A program made the position numbers and the translations under genes. A stretch of DNA of 64,000 nucleotides from Chimonanthus salicifolius (taxonomy: Eukaryota; Streptophyta; Magnoliopsida; Laurales; Calycanthaceae). This document shows, one piece after another, positions 1 through 10,360 of this stretch. The notes beneath the pieces were generated by a model, which searched no databases, was not told the origin of the DNA, and was given only the letters and a program-made list of their open reading frames with translations. Numbering within the stretch: position 1 is the stretch's first letter; each line of letters begins with the position of its first letter. The stretch is from the NCBI GenBank assembly GCA_013350335.1, contig CM023538.1, forward strand, positions 51,511,269 to 51,575,268. The letters are read 5' to 3'.

Positions 1-44
1 ATCCGTGCTTTAAGGTACTGAATGAAGCTCATGCTAATGGAGAT

Positions 45-1610
45 CTGGATTAGATTCAATCTTGACTCCAAAATGACCCCTCCTCTGTCCCAGGATACAC
101 ACTTGTGAAGGATATTCTTTACTATAAAGGAAGACTCGTCTTGCTTTCAAATTCTTGATTTCAGTTGTTTATACTCTTGGAGTTCCATGATACTCCCACT
201 GCAGGCCACTCGGGTTTTCTCAGGACCTGCAAACAGCTGCTCTCCTAGTTCTTTTAGAAAGGGATGAAGCGTGATATCAAGTTGTATGCGGCTGCGTGTG
301 ACATTTTTCGACGTCATAAGTATGGTTCATTGACACCTAGTCTTTTGCAATCATTACCCATTCTAGATTGTGTGTGGGAGGATAAATCAATGAATGTCAT
401 CGATGGGCTACCCCTTTCCAACGGGTATTCAATTACAATGGTGGTCGTTGATAGACTGACAAAATATGCCCACTTCAACCCTTTGCGGCATCTGTATTCT
501 ACTCACCTTGTTCATGTAGGATGTGGCACACTTGCATAACATGTTGTGCTCTATTGTTTTTTTTATGACCAAGGTGTTCAGGCCTCTTAGTGCACCAGAC
601 TAATCCTTAGGGCATGTGCAAGCCGCCCTTCCCACACACACCTGGTAATTCTAAGGGGAGTAGCCCTTTGGAGTGGAATGAGAATCGAACCCAGGACTCC
701 CGCTTGCTGAAGTGGGTTCTTGACCATCACTCCAACCCGTTTGGGTTATGTTGTGCCCTATTGTTGCTGACAGATATCTAGTTTTTCTGAGTTAGTTTTG
801 GAAAGAGTTCTTTAAATTACTGGAAAAGTGTTGTGCATATGTGCTCCACTTTCCATCCCCAAACGGAGGTTTTGAACAAGTATTTGGATACTTATTTACG
901 GTGTTCTATTGGGCAACATCCGTAACAGTGGACGGCCATGGGCAGAATTTTGGTATTACACCACATTGCAATCATCGGTTGAGTGCACCCCTTTTGAGGT
1001 AGCTTATGGGTGTCCACCTCCCATTCTTCGATGATATGAAGTTGGAACAACTGCAGTTGCGCATGTCGAAAATCAAATTAAAGATCGTGACATGCTCATA
1101 TGGGAACTCCAATAGAATCTTATTTGGGCTCAGAAACGCATGAAATGGAAACATGATTAACACTGTAGGGATCAAGAATTTAGTGCTGGACACTTGGTTA
1201 AATTAAAAATTCGGCCCTATCTTTAATTGACACTGAATTGTTTGGTGAAGATGAAGCTAGCACCTCATTTTTTGGGACCATATATGGTGATTCAGAGGGC
1301 CGTCCAGTTGCATGGTAACTTGTATTGCCAGATGGTTGCAAGATACATCTTGTATTCCATGTTTTGCAGTTAAAGAATTGTTTGGAAGCTCCACTTAATG
1401 TTTCTTCCACTTTACCGTTTTTTCAGAAAATGGGCCTTTAATGGTGGAACCTGATGCCACATTAGACTTCAAGATGGACGAAGGTTGGAACCAAATTTAT
1501 TCAAGAAGCTCTTGTTTGATGGACTTTCTTACCTGCAAAAGATGCCACTTGGGAAAACCAGCTCAAATTACGGTTACAGCTCCCTCATCTAGAACTTGAG
1601 GACAAGCTTC
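45..1610 (+). pseudogene. Ty3/gypsy retrotransposon integrase region, decayed
   Basis: Translated pieces read as the end of a gypsy pol polyprotein. The zinc-binding H2C2 part (HDTPTAGHSGFLRT-like) lies near 185-225. The integrase core (SMNVIDGLPLSNGY, VVVDRLTKYAHF) lies at 390-475. After an interruption, the core continues (STFHPQTE-like) near 845-935. A C-terminal tail containing DATWEN and LPHLELEDKL runs near 1540-1605. In a living element this enzyme inserts the cDNA into the genome. Several stops and frame changes occur, so no product is expected. A SINE at 559-747 splits the integrase core. Reverse transcriptase and the 5' end lie outside the window. The class is clear; the clade is not. 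Confidence 0.85.
541..765 (-). mobile_element. tRNA-derived SINE (family A) with 18-bp target duplication
   Basis: Read on the minus strand, a tRNA-like head contains a Pol III A box (GTGATGGTCAAGAA) and B box (GGGTTCGATTC). It ends in an A-rich tail seen here as T's at 558-565. Core 559-747 is flanked by direct repeats 541-558 and 748-765, ATGTTGTGCYCTATTGTT, one mismatch in 18. Removing one copy restores the gypsy integrase that it interrupts. Relatives lie at about 42771-42952, 23385-23565 and 28910-29075. Similarity to a named SINE family was not tested. Confidence 0.85.
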
Positions 1611-1619
1611 ATCTCTTTT

Positions 1620-1880
1620 GCTCACTGCTAGCCGTTCTGCAAATGGCGTGGCAGATTTCGTTGCAAAAAATGGAATCAAGACTCCCGGTGTCTTCTATAT
1701 TTAAAACTAGAGGCCAGGGGCTCTTTCTCTTTGTTGTCTTTTGTTCTCTTTAGTTGCTATTGGTGGTCTAACCCTTTTAGACCTCTTTTTGTTTTCCTGT
1801 TGCTTTTCTTTTTGTTTTCTTGTACTCTTTCCCTCTTTTAATGAAATTCTTTTGTTACCTCTCAAAAAAAACAAAAAAAC
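1620..1880 (+). mobile_element. 3' end of an L1-type LINE (RNase H tail plus 3' UTR)
   Basis: The reading SRSANGVADFVAKNGI at about 1630-1680 matches the end of plant LINE RNase H domains. It is followed by a stop, a T-rich 3' UTR and a sequence ending in a poly(A) tract near 1866-1878, as in plant L1 elements. Only this 5'-truncated end remains. It abuts the gypsy tail. Confidence 0.6.
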
Positions 1881-2192
1881 CCCTTAAATGGTTCCAATCT
1901 TTCCTTCTCTGCTTTCTTCCTTTTTTATTTTTTCCTTTTGTTCAAAAGCTGGCCTATTAATCTGTTAGGGCTGCCACGCACCAGAATCTTAACAATACCC
2001 AACAAGCTAATAGCCTCAAAAGTCAAAAAATTCATAGGGCCCCAGCAACCCAACCCCAAAATCCCATCAAAACTAGAAGTTCCATTACGTCCTTATAGCA
2101 TGGCTCCAAAATTCGAAACTGGTGATTGTACCGTCCCTACTGAAGTTTTGAAAAAGTACCCAAAAATCTAGAATTTTGGAAAACGATGAATT
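1881..2192. other. unassigned spacer
   Basis: A 77-codon open frame is present here but shows no recognisable domain. It lies between transposon fragments and is probably decayed element sequence. Confidence 0.3.
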
Positions 2193-4322
2193 GTGAAGTT
2201 TGCTTTTAATCCAACTCAAGATATGGGTACCTTAATTTGTCTAATTCTACTACTATCCGCACTATCTTCAGTCTTGTTGTATTGTGCTTGGCCCATTCAC
2301 CAGTTGGACATCAAAAATGCTTTCCTTAATGGCTCACTTACTGAATGTCTATTTTTTTTTAGCAGTAACAAAGATAATTCATTCATAATAGAAAAAGTGC
2401 AAGTACATCAATATAAGATAGGTCTAGAAGCGGTAACCTTAACAATGAAAGAACAAAAAGAAAATTGAGAACATATAAAGAAAGAACATCAATGAAATAC
2501 AAATAAAATAACTGTTGTCAAACATCCCCTTAATCAGATATGCAATCAAATGGGTGTCCTCTAATGTCAAATGAAGAAGACTCCTGAGAAGCAGTTATTA
2601 ACTCCCAACTTTGCAAAGTAGTCTACCACGCCATTAGCTATACGACTAATATGAACGAAAGATACATCAAGCCCTGTCACCAAGTCTCTAATCGCCCTAA
2701 CCGTAGTGATCAATCTCCAAGGGAGACACCATTGTCCCTTAGCCCATTTGATTGCATTTGCAGAATCCCCTTCAATCACAAGTTTACTTTGTCCGTGGAG
2801 TTTCCATATGGCCAAAGCTCACCTAATGCTAAGAATTTCCACCTCGTTTGAATCTCTAATACCAACCGGCTTATTAAACATGATTATTTTTCGGCCAACA
2901 TGATTCCTCAATACTTCTCCTATTCTCATCGGTCTTGGTTTCCTCCTTGCAGCCCTGTCCACATTGACCTTCATAACACCCCGATCCAGTGGGACCCAAC
3001 TTTCTTCTGACCTCTCATTCCAACTATAACTACTCATACATCCTTCCCAAGACAATAGAAGATCCAATGGTTGCACACCTTTAAACTCAGTGCTAGAAAG
3101 GAGCCAAACACAAAGTCTCCACTTTGCTATCTAAAAGAGATCATTAACATCAAATGATTTACCTTCATAGATTCTAGAGTCTCTTTTCCAAAGTGACCAC
3201 AAAACTACACCCGGGATCGTATTCCATGCCAATTTCATCCTAGATTGCAATCCTAACCATAACCACCAGTCTACGCACCCCATAGTTTTTATCCAAAACC
3301 CATGATACATCTAGAAGTTTGGCGAAGTTCATCCACAGATTCCGAGCAACTGGACAATTAACAAATAGGTGATCTAAATCCTCCTCCTCTAAAGCACATA
3401 GGGGACATAAACGATCTTCAATTTTTAGCGTCCCTCTCACTTTAACTCTGTTCTTGCCAACACCCTCCTTTTTAAAACACACCACTTAAAGATCTGTACC
3501 CTTGGAGGCGCAACCCCTTTCCAAGCCATGTCACTGGAAGTTGCATCATTAAATTGAAGTTTAAGCACCAATTCCACCATTGACTTGACAGAGTAGGCAC
3601 CTGAAGAGTCGCTCGTCCAAATAAGTTTATCATCCTCTAATGACGAAGGAAATTCCCGTAGTTGAGCTAGAAGGTCAGCCCTACTCCCAACTTCAAAAAA
3701 GCGAAGCTCCCGACGAAAATCAAGGTTCCATGCGATCTCAGTACCCTCCAGTTTGGAAGAATCCTTTACTAATGCTCTTTTGTTCCTTGAAATCCTCTAT
3801 AGCTTGGGTATATTACTTTTAGAGGCCTCTCCTCTAACCACAAATCTGACCAGAAACTCATTCTATCACCTTTACCTACCAAGAGTGTAGTTTTTCCACT
3901 ATACATGCTCCCCACCACTCCTCTACTTTGACTTTCCACCTGGCCTTAACTACCACAGAACCACTTGTCTCCACATTATCTCCTAAATTCCAAGTACTAT
4001 CTCCTAGGTTGTGAACGAATTCTTACTGAAGATGCCTATATGACTCAACCACCAAGATTTATTGACCCTTGTCCCCCTCATTACATTTGCAAGCTCCACA
4101 AAACCATTTATGGCTTGTAGCAAGCATTGAGGGCCTGGTTCCAACGCATCAACTCCTTCCTCCTGTGTTATGGGTCTCTCCAAAGCAAAGTCGACAACTC
4201 CATTTTCATTTTTCTACGGGCCTCACGGATTATGGTTCTCTTGCTCTATGTAGATGATATTCTTTTAACTAGCAACACTCCGTCGCTCCTTTATGAGTTT
4301 TTCTTCTCCAATTTGTCCTACC
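2193..4322 (+). pseudogene. Ty1/copia reverse transcriptase, split by a LINE
   Basis: The left part (2193-2352) carries the copia RT signature WPIHQLDIKNAFLNGSL, including the first catalytic aspartate. The right part (4022-4322) resumes with YMTQPPRFIDP, then KLHKTIYGL, then the YVDD box at 4247-4258. An L1-type LINE (2353-4021) sits between, with duplicated target at both edges. The RT has internal stops and lacks the rest of pol. Its start and end were lost, the right side to an RTE fragment at about 4323. Confidence 0.85.
2353..4021 (-). mobile_element. 5'-truncated L1-type LINE inserted in copia RT
   Basis: On the minus strand the order is: C-terminal ORF2 spacer (about 4010-3490), a reverse-transcriptase zinc-binding domain (DRLCPLCALEEEDLDHLFVNC, 3240-3485), then RNase H (VNVDRAAR at about 2950, IEGDSANAIKWAKG at about 2760, HISRIANGVVDYFAKLG at about 2620). 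A 3' UTR follows, ending in poly(A), seen as T's at 2352-2360. Flanks CTTACTGAATGTCTAT (about 2337-2352) and CTTACTGAAGATGCCTAT (about 4022-4039) are an imperfect TSD. Endonuclease and RT cores are missing and frames are broken, so it is dead. Confidence 0.85.
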
Positions 4323-4612
4323 ATATGCCACTCCCTCAACCACTATACAATCTAACATGTCCTTTCCTATATCTTCCTTCCATGTTTTCAAAGGTTGCCC
4401 TCTCCTCCTAGTACATTCAATCTGTAGGCTTTCGACTCTTCATACTGGGGTTGTGTTTGGTCTTCTACTAATATGACCAAACCATCTCAAACAAATTTAT
4501 CACATATCGGTGCTATCTATAAATTATCCTTAATGCGCTCGTTTTTAACTCTACCCTTTAGGGTTAAGACACTCATCCAACATAGTATGCATATCTCCGT
4601 TGTCTTACCTGA
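4323..4612 (-). mobile_element. RTE-type LINE, C-terminal fragment
   Basis: Minus-strand translation gives the typical RTE tail: LRWFGHISRRPNTTPV near 4490-4440, followed by a KTWKEDIGKDMLD-like stretch near 4380-4340 and preceded by RVKNERIKDN near 4550. There are several frame breaks. The plus-strand open frame that crosses this stretch is an antisense artefact. No poly(A) or TSD could be placed. Confidence 0.7.
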
Positions 4613-5340
4613 TGCAGAGCGTGGGTAGCTTGAAGGCTTTCCCTTACGCTCGCTGGGATTTCGGTTCCGAATACTCTTACAGGTATCGGAATCTTTGTTG
4701 TCTAAATATCTACAAACGGGCTACTTCTCGAAGTACGGTTGAAAATCCATCAACGAGGCTAACTTTCCCATGAATCCAATGCTTTTAGGAGTGAGTTAAG
4801 ATTAAGATGTCCTCTTAGATGGATTTTAGAATTAAATCAAATCTAGAGAAACTAAACAATTATGCTCATAATCGAAACACAAACCCTTGGACACTAAATT
4901 AAATAAGCATGATACTTGTCATCGGATCCACTGATCGAAAGAGGTGGCTGAAAAGCGATGGGCCTCAACCAGGGTGTGCTCACCCATGACCAAACACCAA
5001 GAGTTCTTTGTTCCAAAAATACTTATTATCAATTGTTCAATTTGGCCAATGGAGAGTCTTCAAGGAAAACCCTACTACCACTCGGCCAAGGCTTTCACTT
5101 GGTTGTACAAAGTTGACTAGAATAAAATAGTAAAGCAAGAAAAATACTTGAAATCTTGTATATGGTTGGCATGCTCGTGGAGCCCACTAGGTGCCTATAT
5201 GGACCAATAAAAACACTAAAAAATGTCAATGATGCAGGCATTCATTCCCAGAAATTGGGTTAAAAATGGTTCGTGTTTGACCCGCAAATGCGAGACCAAA
5301 CCAGCTGGTCCGAGAGCCTGAATTGGAAGATGCGGCACAT
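4613..5340. other. unassigned, probably retroelement-derived
   Basis: No coding frame, tRNA-like box or terminal repeat was recognised. The position, between an RTE tail and a copia gag with a duplicated leader, suggests LTR or leader sequence of the copia element. No LTR partner or PBS was found. Confidence 0.3.
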
Positions 5341-5760
5341 GCAGACCCATATGTGGGCCCAATGCCCAACTTGAGATCGTGTAGATCCTGGTCAGAGGAA
5401 GCCCACACGTTCACAAGGCCTAGAGAAGAGGAGAGCTTGTGGAAGTTGGCACTTGGCACAAATCCAGCCACCCACAGGAGGACCCATGTTGGAGCCTTCT
5501 TCCTCTTGTGACCAGAGACACAGGTATACCAAGTTTTGGGTTTTTTTTTGCTAGATCTAAGCAGACCCATAAGTGGGCCCAAGGCCCAACTTGAGATCGT
5601 GTGAATCCTGGTCAGAGGAAGCCCCACACGTTCACAAGGCCTAGAGAAGAGGAGAGCTTGTGGAAGTTGGCACTTGGCACAAATCCAACTGTCCACAGGG
5701 GGACCCATGTTGGAGCCTTCTTCCTCCTGCGACCAAAGACGCAGGTATACTAGTTTTGCC
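5341..5760. repeat. two-copy direct duplication, 220-bp period
   Basis: Copy 1 (5341-5540) and copy 2 (5561-5760) both start GCAGACCCATAWGTGGGCCC and stay alike through CAGGTATAC. They differ by scattered substitutions and a few indels. The duplication creates an artificial 197-codon minus-strand frame. It lies just upstream of a copia gag and may be a duplicated leader or LTR piece. Confidence 0.85.
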
Positions 5761-5779
5761 CAGGCCTCTGTCTTGTATC

Positions 5780-7836
5780 TACGGGGCTCCACCTTCACTG
5801 AGTGCCTTGTAGGGTCCAATACTGCTACTTCTTCACAGATCTATTGCCGCAACTTGTGTCTTGGGTCAAGCTTTTGGCCTCTCTGCTACTATAGTCTTCT
5901 GAGTTGGTTATTACTGCAACACTATGGCCTCTTCTATTGGATCTTCTACTGGATCTTCTTCTATCAGTTTGATTCCCGATATGACCTTTTCTTGGTCTAC
6001 TCATATTGGTAGGGCTGAAATCGGGTCGGGTCGGGTTGGCTTTTTTAAAACCCAACCTGGCCCGAGTTACTATTATATGGAACCCGACCCGACCTGAACT
6101 TTTGACCCGATCCGACCCGAATTATAACCCGACTCAACTTGAAACCTGACTCGACCCGCATTTTGAACCTATTTTAGCCTACTTTTTACTGGGTCGGGTC
6201 GGGTCGGCTCGGGTTAATTTAAAAATCTCTCAACCCAACCCGACCCAAATTCAATGCTGGTTTCTGACTTCTCAATCCGACCCGCATGATTTTCTGGTCG
6301 GGTCATGTGGGTTCGGGCCAAAACCCGACCTGAGTTTCACCCCTAAATAATGGCAAGATCACAACTGTTTTATTGGATGAGAAAAATTACTTCCAATGGT
6401 CTCACTCCGCCCAAATGTTCCTTGAAGTCAAGCAACTGTTCCTATATTGATGGCACCAACACCGGACCAGCCAAGGATAGTCCCTCATATCGACCTTGGA
6501 AAACTAATAATTCCTTGGTCAAGTCATGGCTTCTTTACTCCATGGAACATCTTGTACGTGACACTGTTTATACTCTTCCGACTGCCAAGGATGTTTGGGA
6601 CACAGTTAAAGCCCTCTATTCTGATGGTGACAATTTCACCTGCTTTTACAAGTTATATCAGACTGCATCTCATCTCCTATAGGGGGAGTTATCCATGATT
6701 CAGTATTATTCCAAACTGCAGACTTGTTGGTTAGAGTTGGATCAACTCGAATCTGTCACATTTGAGCGCCCTGCTGATGCTGTTATCTTTAGGCAGTTGC
6801 TTGCTCAGCGACGGACATTTAAATTATTGGTTGGATTGAAACAGGAATTTGAGCCTATACGGGCCCAACTGCTTGGGCAACAACCTCTTCCCTCTCTGGA
6901 TGAGATCTACTTTGCATTATTTCAGGATGATAGGCGTCATCTTGTTATGACTCCTATACCAGCTGAACTCTCTGCCTTGGTCACCACCCATGCTTCCACA
7001 CCTTCTCCAGCTCATGGGCCTCGTGCTTTCCATGGCAAGAATCCATCTTCTGACATTCACAAGGACACTAAAGGCCCACGGAAGAAGGTTACCCGATTCT
7101 GCACTTATTACAAAATGAAAATCACTATGTTGATTCATGCTATAAGCTTCATAGGCGACCAAAGCAAACTAATCTCTCTGTTGCACCTTTTGTTACTTCT
7201 GATTTGGTTACTGATGATGCCCCAGTGACCCGACAAGACTTTAACTTATTCTTGCAACGGCCGAGCGGTTTCCAATGCCGTGTCCTCTACCTCAACTACT
7301 GAGCCCTCTGCACATTATGTCTCCCATCATTCTTGGATTGTGGATTCTGGTCCTACTGACCACATAGCCAGTATGTCCACCATTTTCTTTTTCCTTTCTC
7401 CTGTTTCATCTGGTAAGGTCAAATTAGCCAATGGTTCTTATACTCATATTGTTGGGAAAGGAGTTGTTCCCCTTATTCCTACTTTGGACCTTTCATCTAT
7501 TTTACATTTTCCAAATTTATCTCGCAACTTATAATCTGTTAGTGCTTTGACTAAACATTTGAATTGCTCAGTCACTTTGTTTCCCTCCCATTGTATCTCG
7601 CACTGGTTTTCATTATTTTGTCACATTTATTGATAATTATTCTCGCATGACTCGGACATATTTGATGAAACATAAATCCGAGGTTTTTGATCACTTCCAA
7701 AAATTTTACCAATGGGTCGGCACTCAATTTGGGTGTAAAATTCAAGTTTTACGAAGTGATAATGGGGAAGAATATTTGTCAACACTCATTTTTTACTTTT
7801 TTGTAAAACCATGATATAGACTCCCAATTCTCATAT
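5780..7836 (+). pseudogene. Ty1/copia gag-protease-integrase, decayed
   Basis: Gag starts near 5932 (MASSIGSSTGSS). It is cut by a MITE at 6010-6345 and resumes (KITTVLLDEKNYFQWS) to about 7050. The zinc knuckle near 7100-7150 is damaged: a frameshift, and Y in place of the second cysteine. The protease follows with active-site DSG (WIVDSGPTDH, about 7335-7365). The gag-pre-integrase region is deleted. The integrase core is recognisable at 7610-7780 (FVTFIDNYSRM and VLRSDNGEEY, two catalytic aspartates). The element is then cut by an LTR at 7837. Stops and shifts throughout exclude a product. Confidence 0.85.
6002..6353. mobile_element. hAT-like MITE, GGGTCGGG family, in copia gag
   Basis: The element spans 6010-6345. 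It has terminal inverted repeats TAGGGCTGAAATCGGGTCGG and, read inward from the right end, TAGGGGTGAAACTCAGGTCG. Inside are many CGGGTCGGGT-type motifs in both orientations. Flanks CATATTGG (6002-6009) and AATAATGG (6346-6353) are an eroded 8-bp TSD, as expected for hAT. Deleting the element and one flank rejoins the gag frame. Relatives: 28056-28498, 29731-30053, 40213-40610 and a degenerate one at 13655-14040. Confidence 0.8.
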
Positions 7837-8653
7837 TGATGCGGAGCACTATACGAGTTTCCATATTTAGCAAGTTTCTATATTTAGATTTAGGATTTGT
7901 AGCTTTTCACTGATTGTATTTTTTCTTTCATTTATTTGTTTAGTCTAATAGTTGGTTTTGTTTGGGGAAATATAGTGATTTTATATGTAATTAGGGCCTT
8001 CTAATCATTGGGGGTAGTTTGGTATTTGTTTATTTGAGGGTATTTTGGTCTTTTTCATGTTTTTAAGTCATTATATATGTGATGTAACCCCTTCATATGG
8101 GATTGACACTTAATGATGAATGAAATTGAAGTTTTCTTCCGCTGCTTGTGCGACGAAAGTAATTTGGGAGTGATTCATTTAGGCGTGAGGCCCTTTTGGC
8201 CTGAAGCCTAGCGTGAGGCTACCGTCTTTCCATCTTCGGATATTCTTCTTCAAATTCTATCTCTTCCTCTCTCTTTTCCTTTTCTTCTCCATGAATTGTT
8301 ATCTCAGAAACAGCTCCAAAATCCCAGATCTGTCCCAGAAACAACCTCAAAACCTTTCCCAGATCTGTCCCAAAATTTGTCCCAGTTCAGCCCCAGATTT
8401 GTCCCAAAACAGCCCCAAGACCAGTTCCAGTTCTGTCCAAGATCTGTCCTAGACCTATCAGATCTGCTGCTACATTTAGATCAGTATCTTAGACCTATAC
8501 AACCCTCTTTTTAACCCTTTTACTGATGTTCTACACTTTTTCTTGTTGCCGTTATTAATTGATTAATTGATTTCAGTCATATTAGATTTTAGGATGCATT
8601 ATTTTTATTTAAATTTAGGCATTTAGGGTCACCCTAATAGTTGTCCTTCATCA
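7837..8653 (+). mobile_element. LTR (TGATG...CATCA) of an LTR retrotransposon
   Basis: An 817-bp LTR has inverted ends TGATG/CATCA and is followed directly by a tRNA-Met-type PBS. It contains polypyrimidine leader sequence and the word GCGTGAGGCCCTTTTGGC. It shares that word and its whole 3' end (TTTAGGCATTTAGGGTCACC) with the solo LTR at 62386-63239, so both are one family. It is inserted into copia integrase at 7836. The matching 3' LTR is not in the window. Confidence 0.8.
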
Positions 8654-8656
8654 AAT

Positions 8657-8665
8657 TGGTATCAG
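8657..8665 (+). other. primer-binding site, initiator tRNA-Met type
   Basis: TGGTATCAG lies a few bases after the LTR end. It matches the start of the usual TGGTATCAGAGC priming site, with later positions diverged. Confidence 0.7.
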
Positions 8666-9100
8666 TAGTCTAAGTTAGGAGAGTTTCCTAACTTTCCAGG
8701 TCTTAGGTCTCATGTAAGAATATATATATCTATAATTAAAAAAAAAAAATTCTTGCATCATCTTATTTCTTTCATTCATTGCATATAGAGTTAGGTCATT
8801 GCATTTAATCTGTCCTATATCCGCGAGTAGTGGTACCCTAACTTCATGTGTCTGTGCATGTCCACACGTAGTGGTCTAGAGTATCAACCCAATATGGACT
8901 TCACACCGTTGACCAAGGTCTTAAACGACATAAGTGCCTCCTTAATCCGTATGGAAATCAAGTTAGGTTTAGAGACATTTTGTTGTCACTGATGAGGCTA
9001 TGGGCATCTTGCTCGTGAGTGCGCCACTCAGGTTAAGAAAGTTAGGTGTGTCCCCATACCATTCCCACCCACAGATCCTATTCCGATGTCAATGTCACCC
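8666..9100 (+). pseudogene. gag remnant downstream of the LTR
   Basis: A possible start, MDFTPLTKVLND, lies at about 8894. A zinc-knuckle remnant FCCH..GYGHLARECATQ lies at about 8972-9028, with two stops inside it. The knuckle and LTR layout suggest a gypsy-type gag. The rest of the element is replaced by a minus-strand LINE from about 9104. Confidence 0.55.
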
Positions 9101-9103
9101 AAT

Positions 9104-9702
9104 CTATCTGAGTCTGTACATGCATCTAAGACCCGATACTAATTCAAAACATCTAAGAATGGCCTTATAACCCAATAGCTCTTGGTGGGAGAGTTCGCAA
9201 AAGAACAAGGTATCATCTGCAAATTGTAAGTGTGTAACTATGGGTCCATTCGGTACCACTTTGAAGCCATTGACAATTCCCATCTCTCTCGCTTTCTCTA
9301 CCAATTTGTTCAGACTTTCCCCTACTAAAGTGAAAATGAAGGGAGATAGAGGGTCTCCTTGCCTTAAACCCTTGTTTGCCTGTATGGGTTGCGTACGGGA
9401 ACCATTGACCAGGATAGAATATGAGGTGTCCTCAATGCAAGATTTCATCTACTTACACCACAAACTCCCAAAACCCATCCCAACGAAGAGGTATTCCACG
9501 AAAGACCAGTCCACGAAGTCATAAGCCTTTTCCAATATCGATTTTGAATAGGATAACTGGTTTCTTTTCTTTGCGTCTCATGTGGACTAGTTCATTGGCA
9601 ATAAGGATCCCATCCAAGATTTGTCTGTCCTCCACAAAAGCTCCTTTTCTTCTATTTTTGTATGTAAAATCCATGTCTTCACCCATGTCCTTGCCATCCA
9701 TG
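9104..9702 (-). pseudogene. L1-type LINE reverse transcriptase fragment
   Basis: The minus strand reads, in order, GAFVEDRQILDGILIANEL (about 9650), FKIDIGKGL (about 9530), KGLRQGDPLSPFIF (about 9350) and LQFADDTLFF (about 9210). These are RT blocks with the catalytic ADD motif. At least one frame change separates the first and second halves. It belongs to a different LINE copy from 2353-4021, which keeps only the region after RT. Ends are undefined. Confidence 0.85.
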
Positions 9703-10360
9703 TTAATTTCTGGAACAAGGATCTCGAAGAGTGTGTGTGAGCCTTCTCATAGACATTAGTTACAGGAACAGTCACCAGAGTACTATTATTTTTTTGTTTT
9801 CCATTAGAACCACTGTCCACTCTTTTTGAGCCATTTCTTCTCCCCCAACCACTCTTGGTTTGCTATGTTGATTAGAACTCGAAAAGGGGCCTAATGTGAT
9901 TAAACTCCAAGCAAAGGCCAAAGGAGAAACAAGCACTACAATATGTTTTAACATGTCCATTTTCCATGTGGAGTCCACCTGCTATCTATCTTTGATCTTG
10001 ATTGAAACAAGAGCGCATTGCATTGATATACTTTTCTTACACAGACTGATCTTATTATCTATTGCAAACCACATTGAGACCTCTAGATCCTATCCACCCA
10101 GTGTTGATCCATGTGTGCCATGTGAGTGCCTCTCTCTGTGTGCGCGTGGGTGGGTGGGTGACTGAGGGTGATGTAAACCACTTAAATAGGCTCTGGGCTG
10201 GTAGTGCTCTTGCTTCCCTTTCTGTACATCTTTCATCAGTAGGAGTCGTGACTTTTTTTCTCTCCCATTATCTGGAGGAAACACCTTGTCGTTTATACCT
10301 ATTCATATACTCTCTTGCAGTACTTCTAATAAGAATTTATTTGTTTAAATTTCACTGTAG
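9703..10360. other. unassigned
   Basis: The sequence beside the LINE fragment may be more of it on the minus strand, but I recognise no domain. A G-rich stretch (GTGGGTGGGTGGGTGA) lies near 10146. The last part may be intron of the host gene whose exon starts at 10361. Confidence 0.3.

Noticed and set aside
4320..4411. continuation of copia RT after the YVDD box
   Set aside because: The stretch is the antisense of an RTE LINE tail.
5226..5819. 197-codon minus-strand open frame
   Set aside because: It repeats itself because of the 220-bp direct duplication and has no recognised domain.
6010..6345. telomere-like or simple GGGTCGGG repeat
   Set aside because: The motif is in both orientations within defined inverted ends and target duplications.
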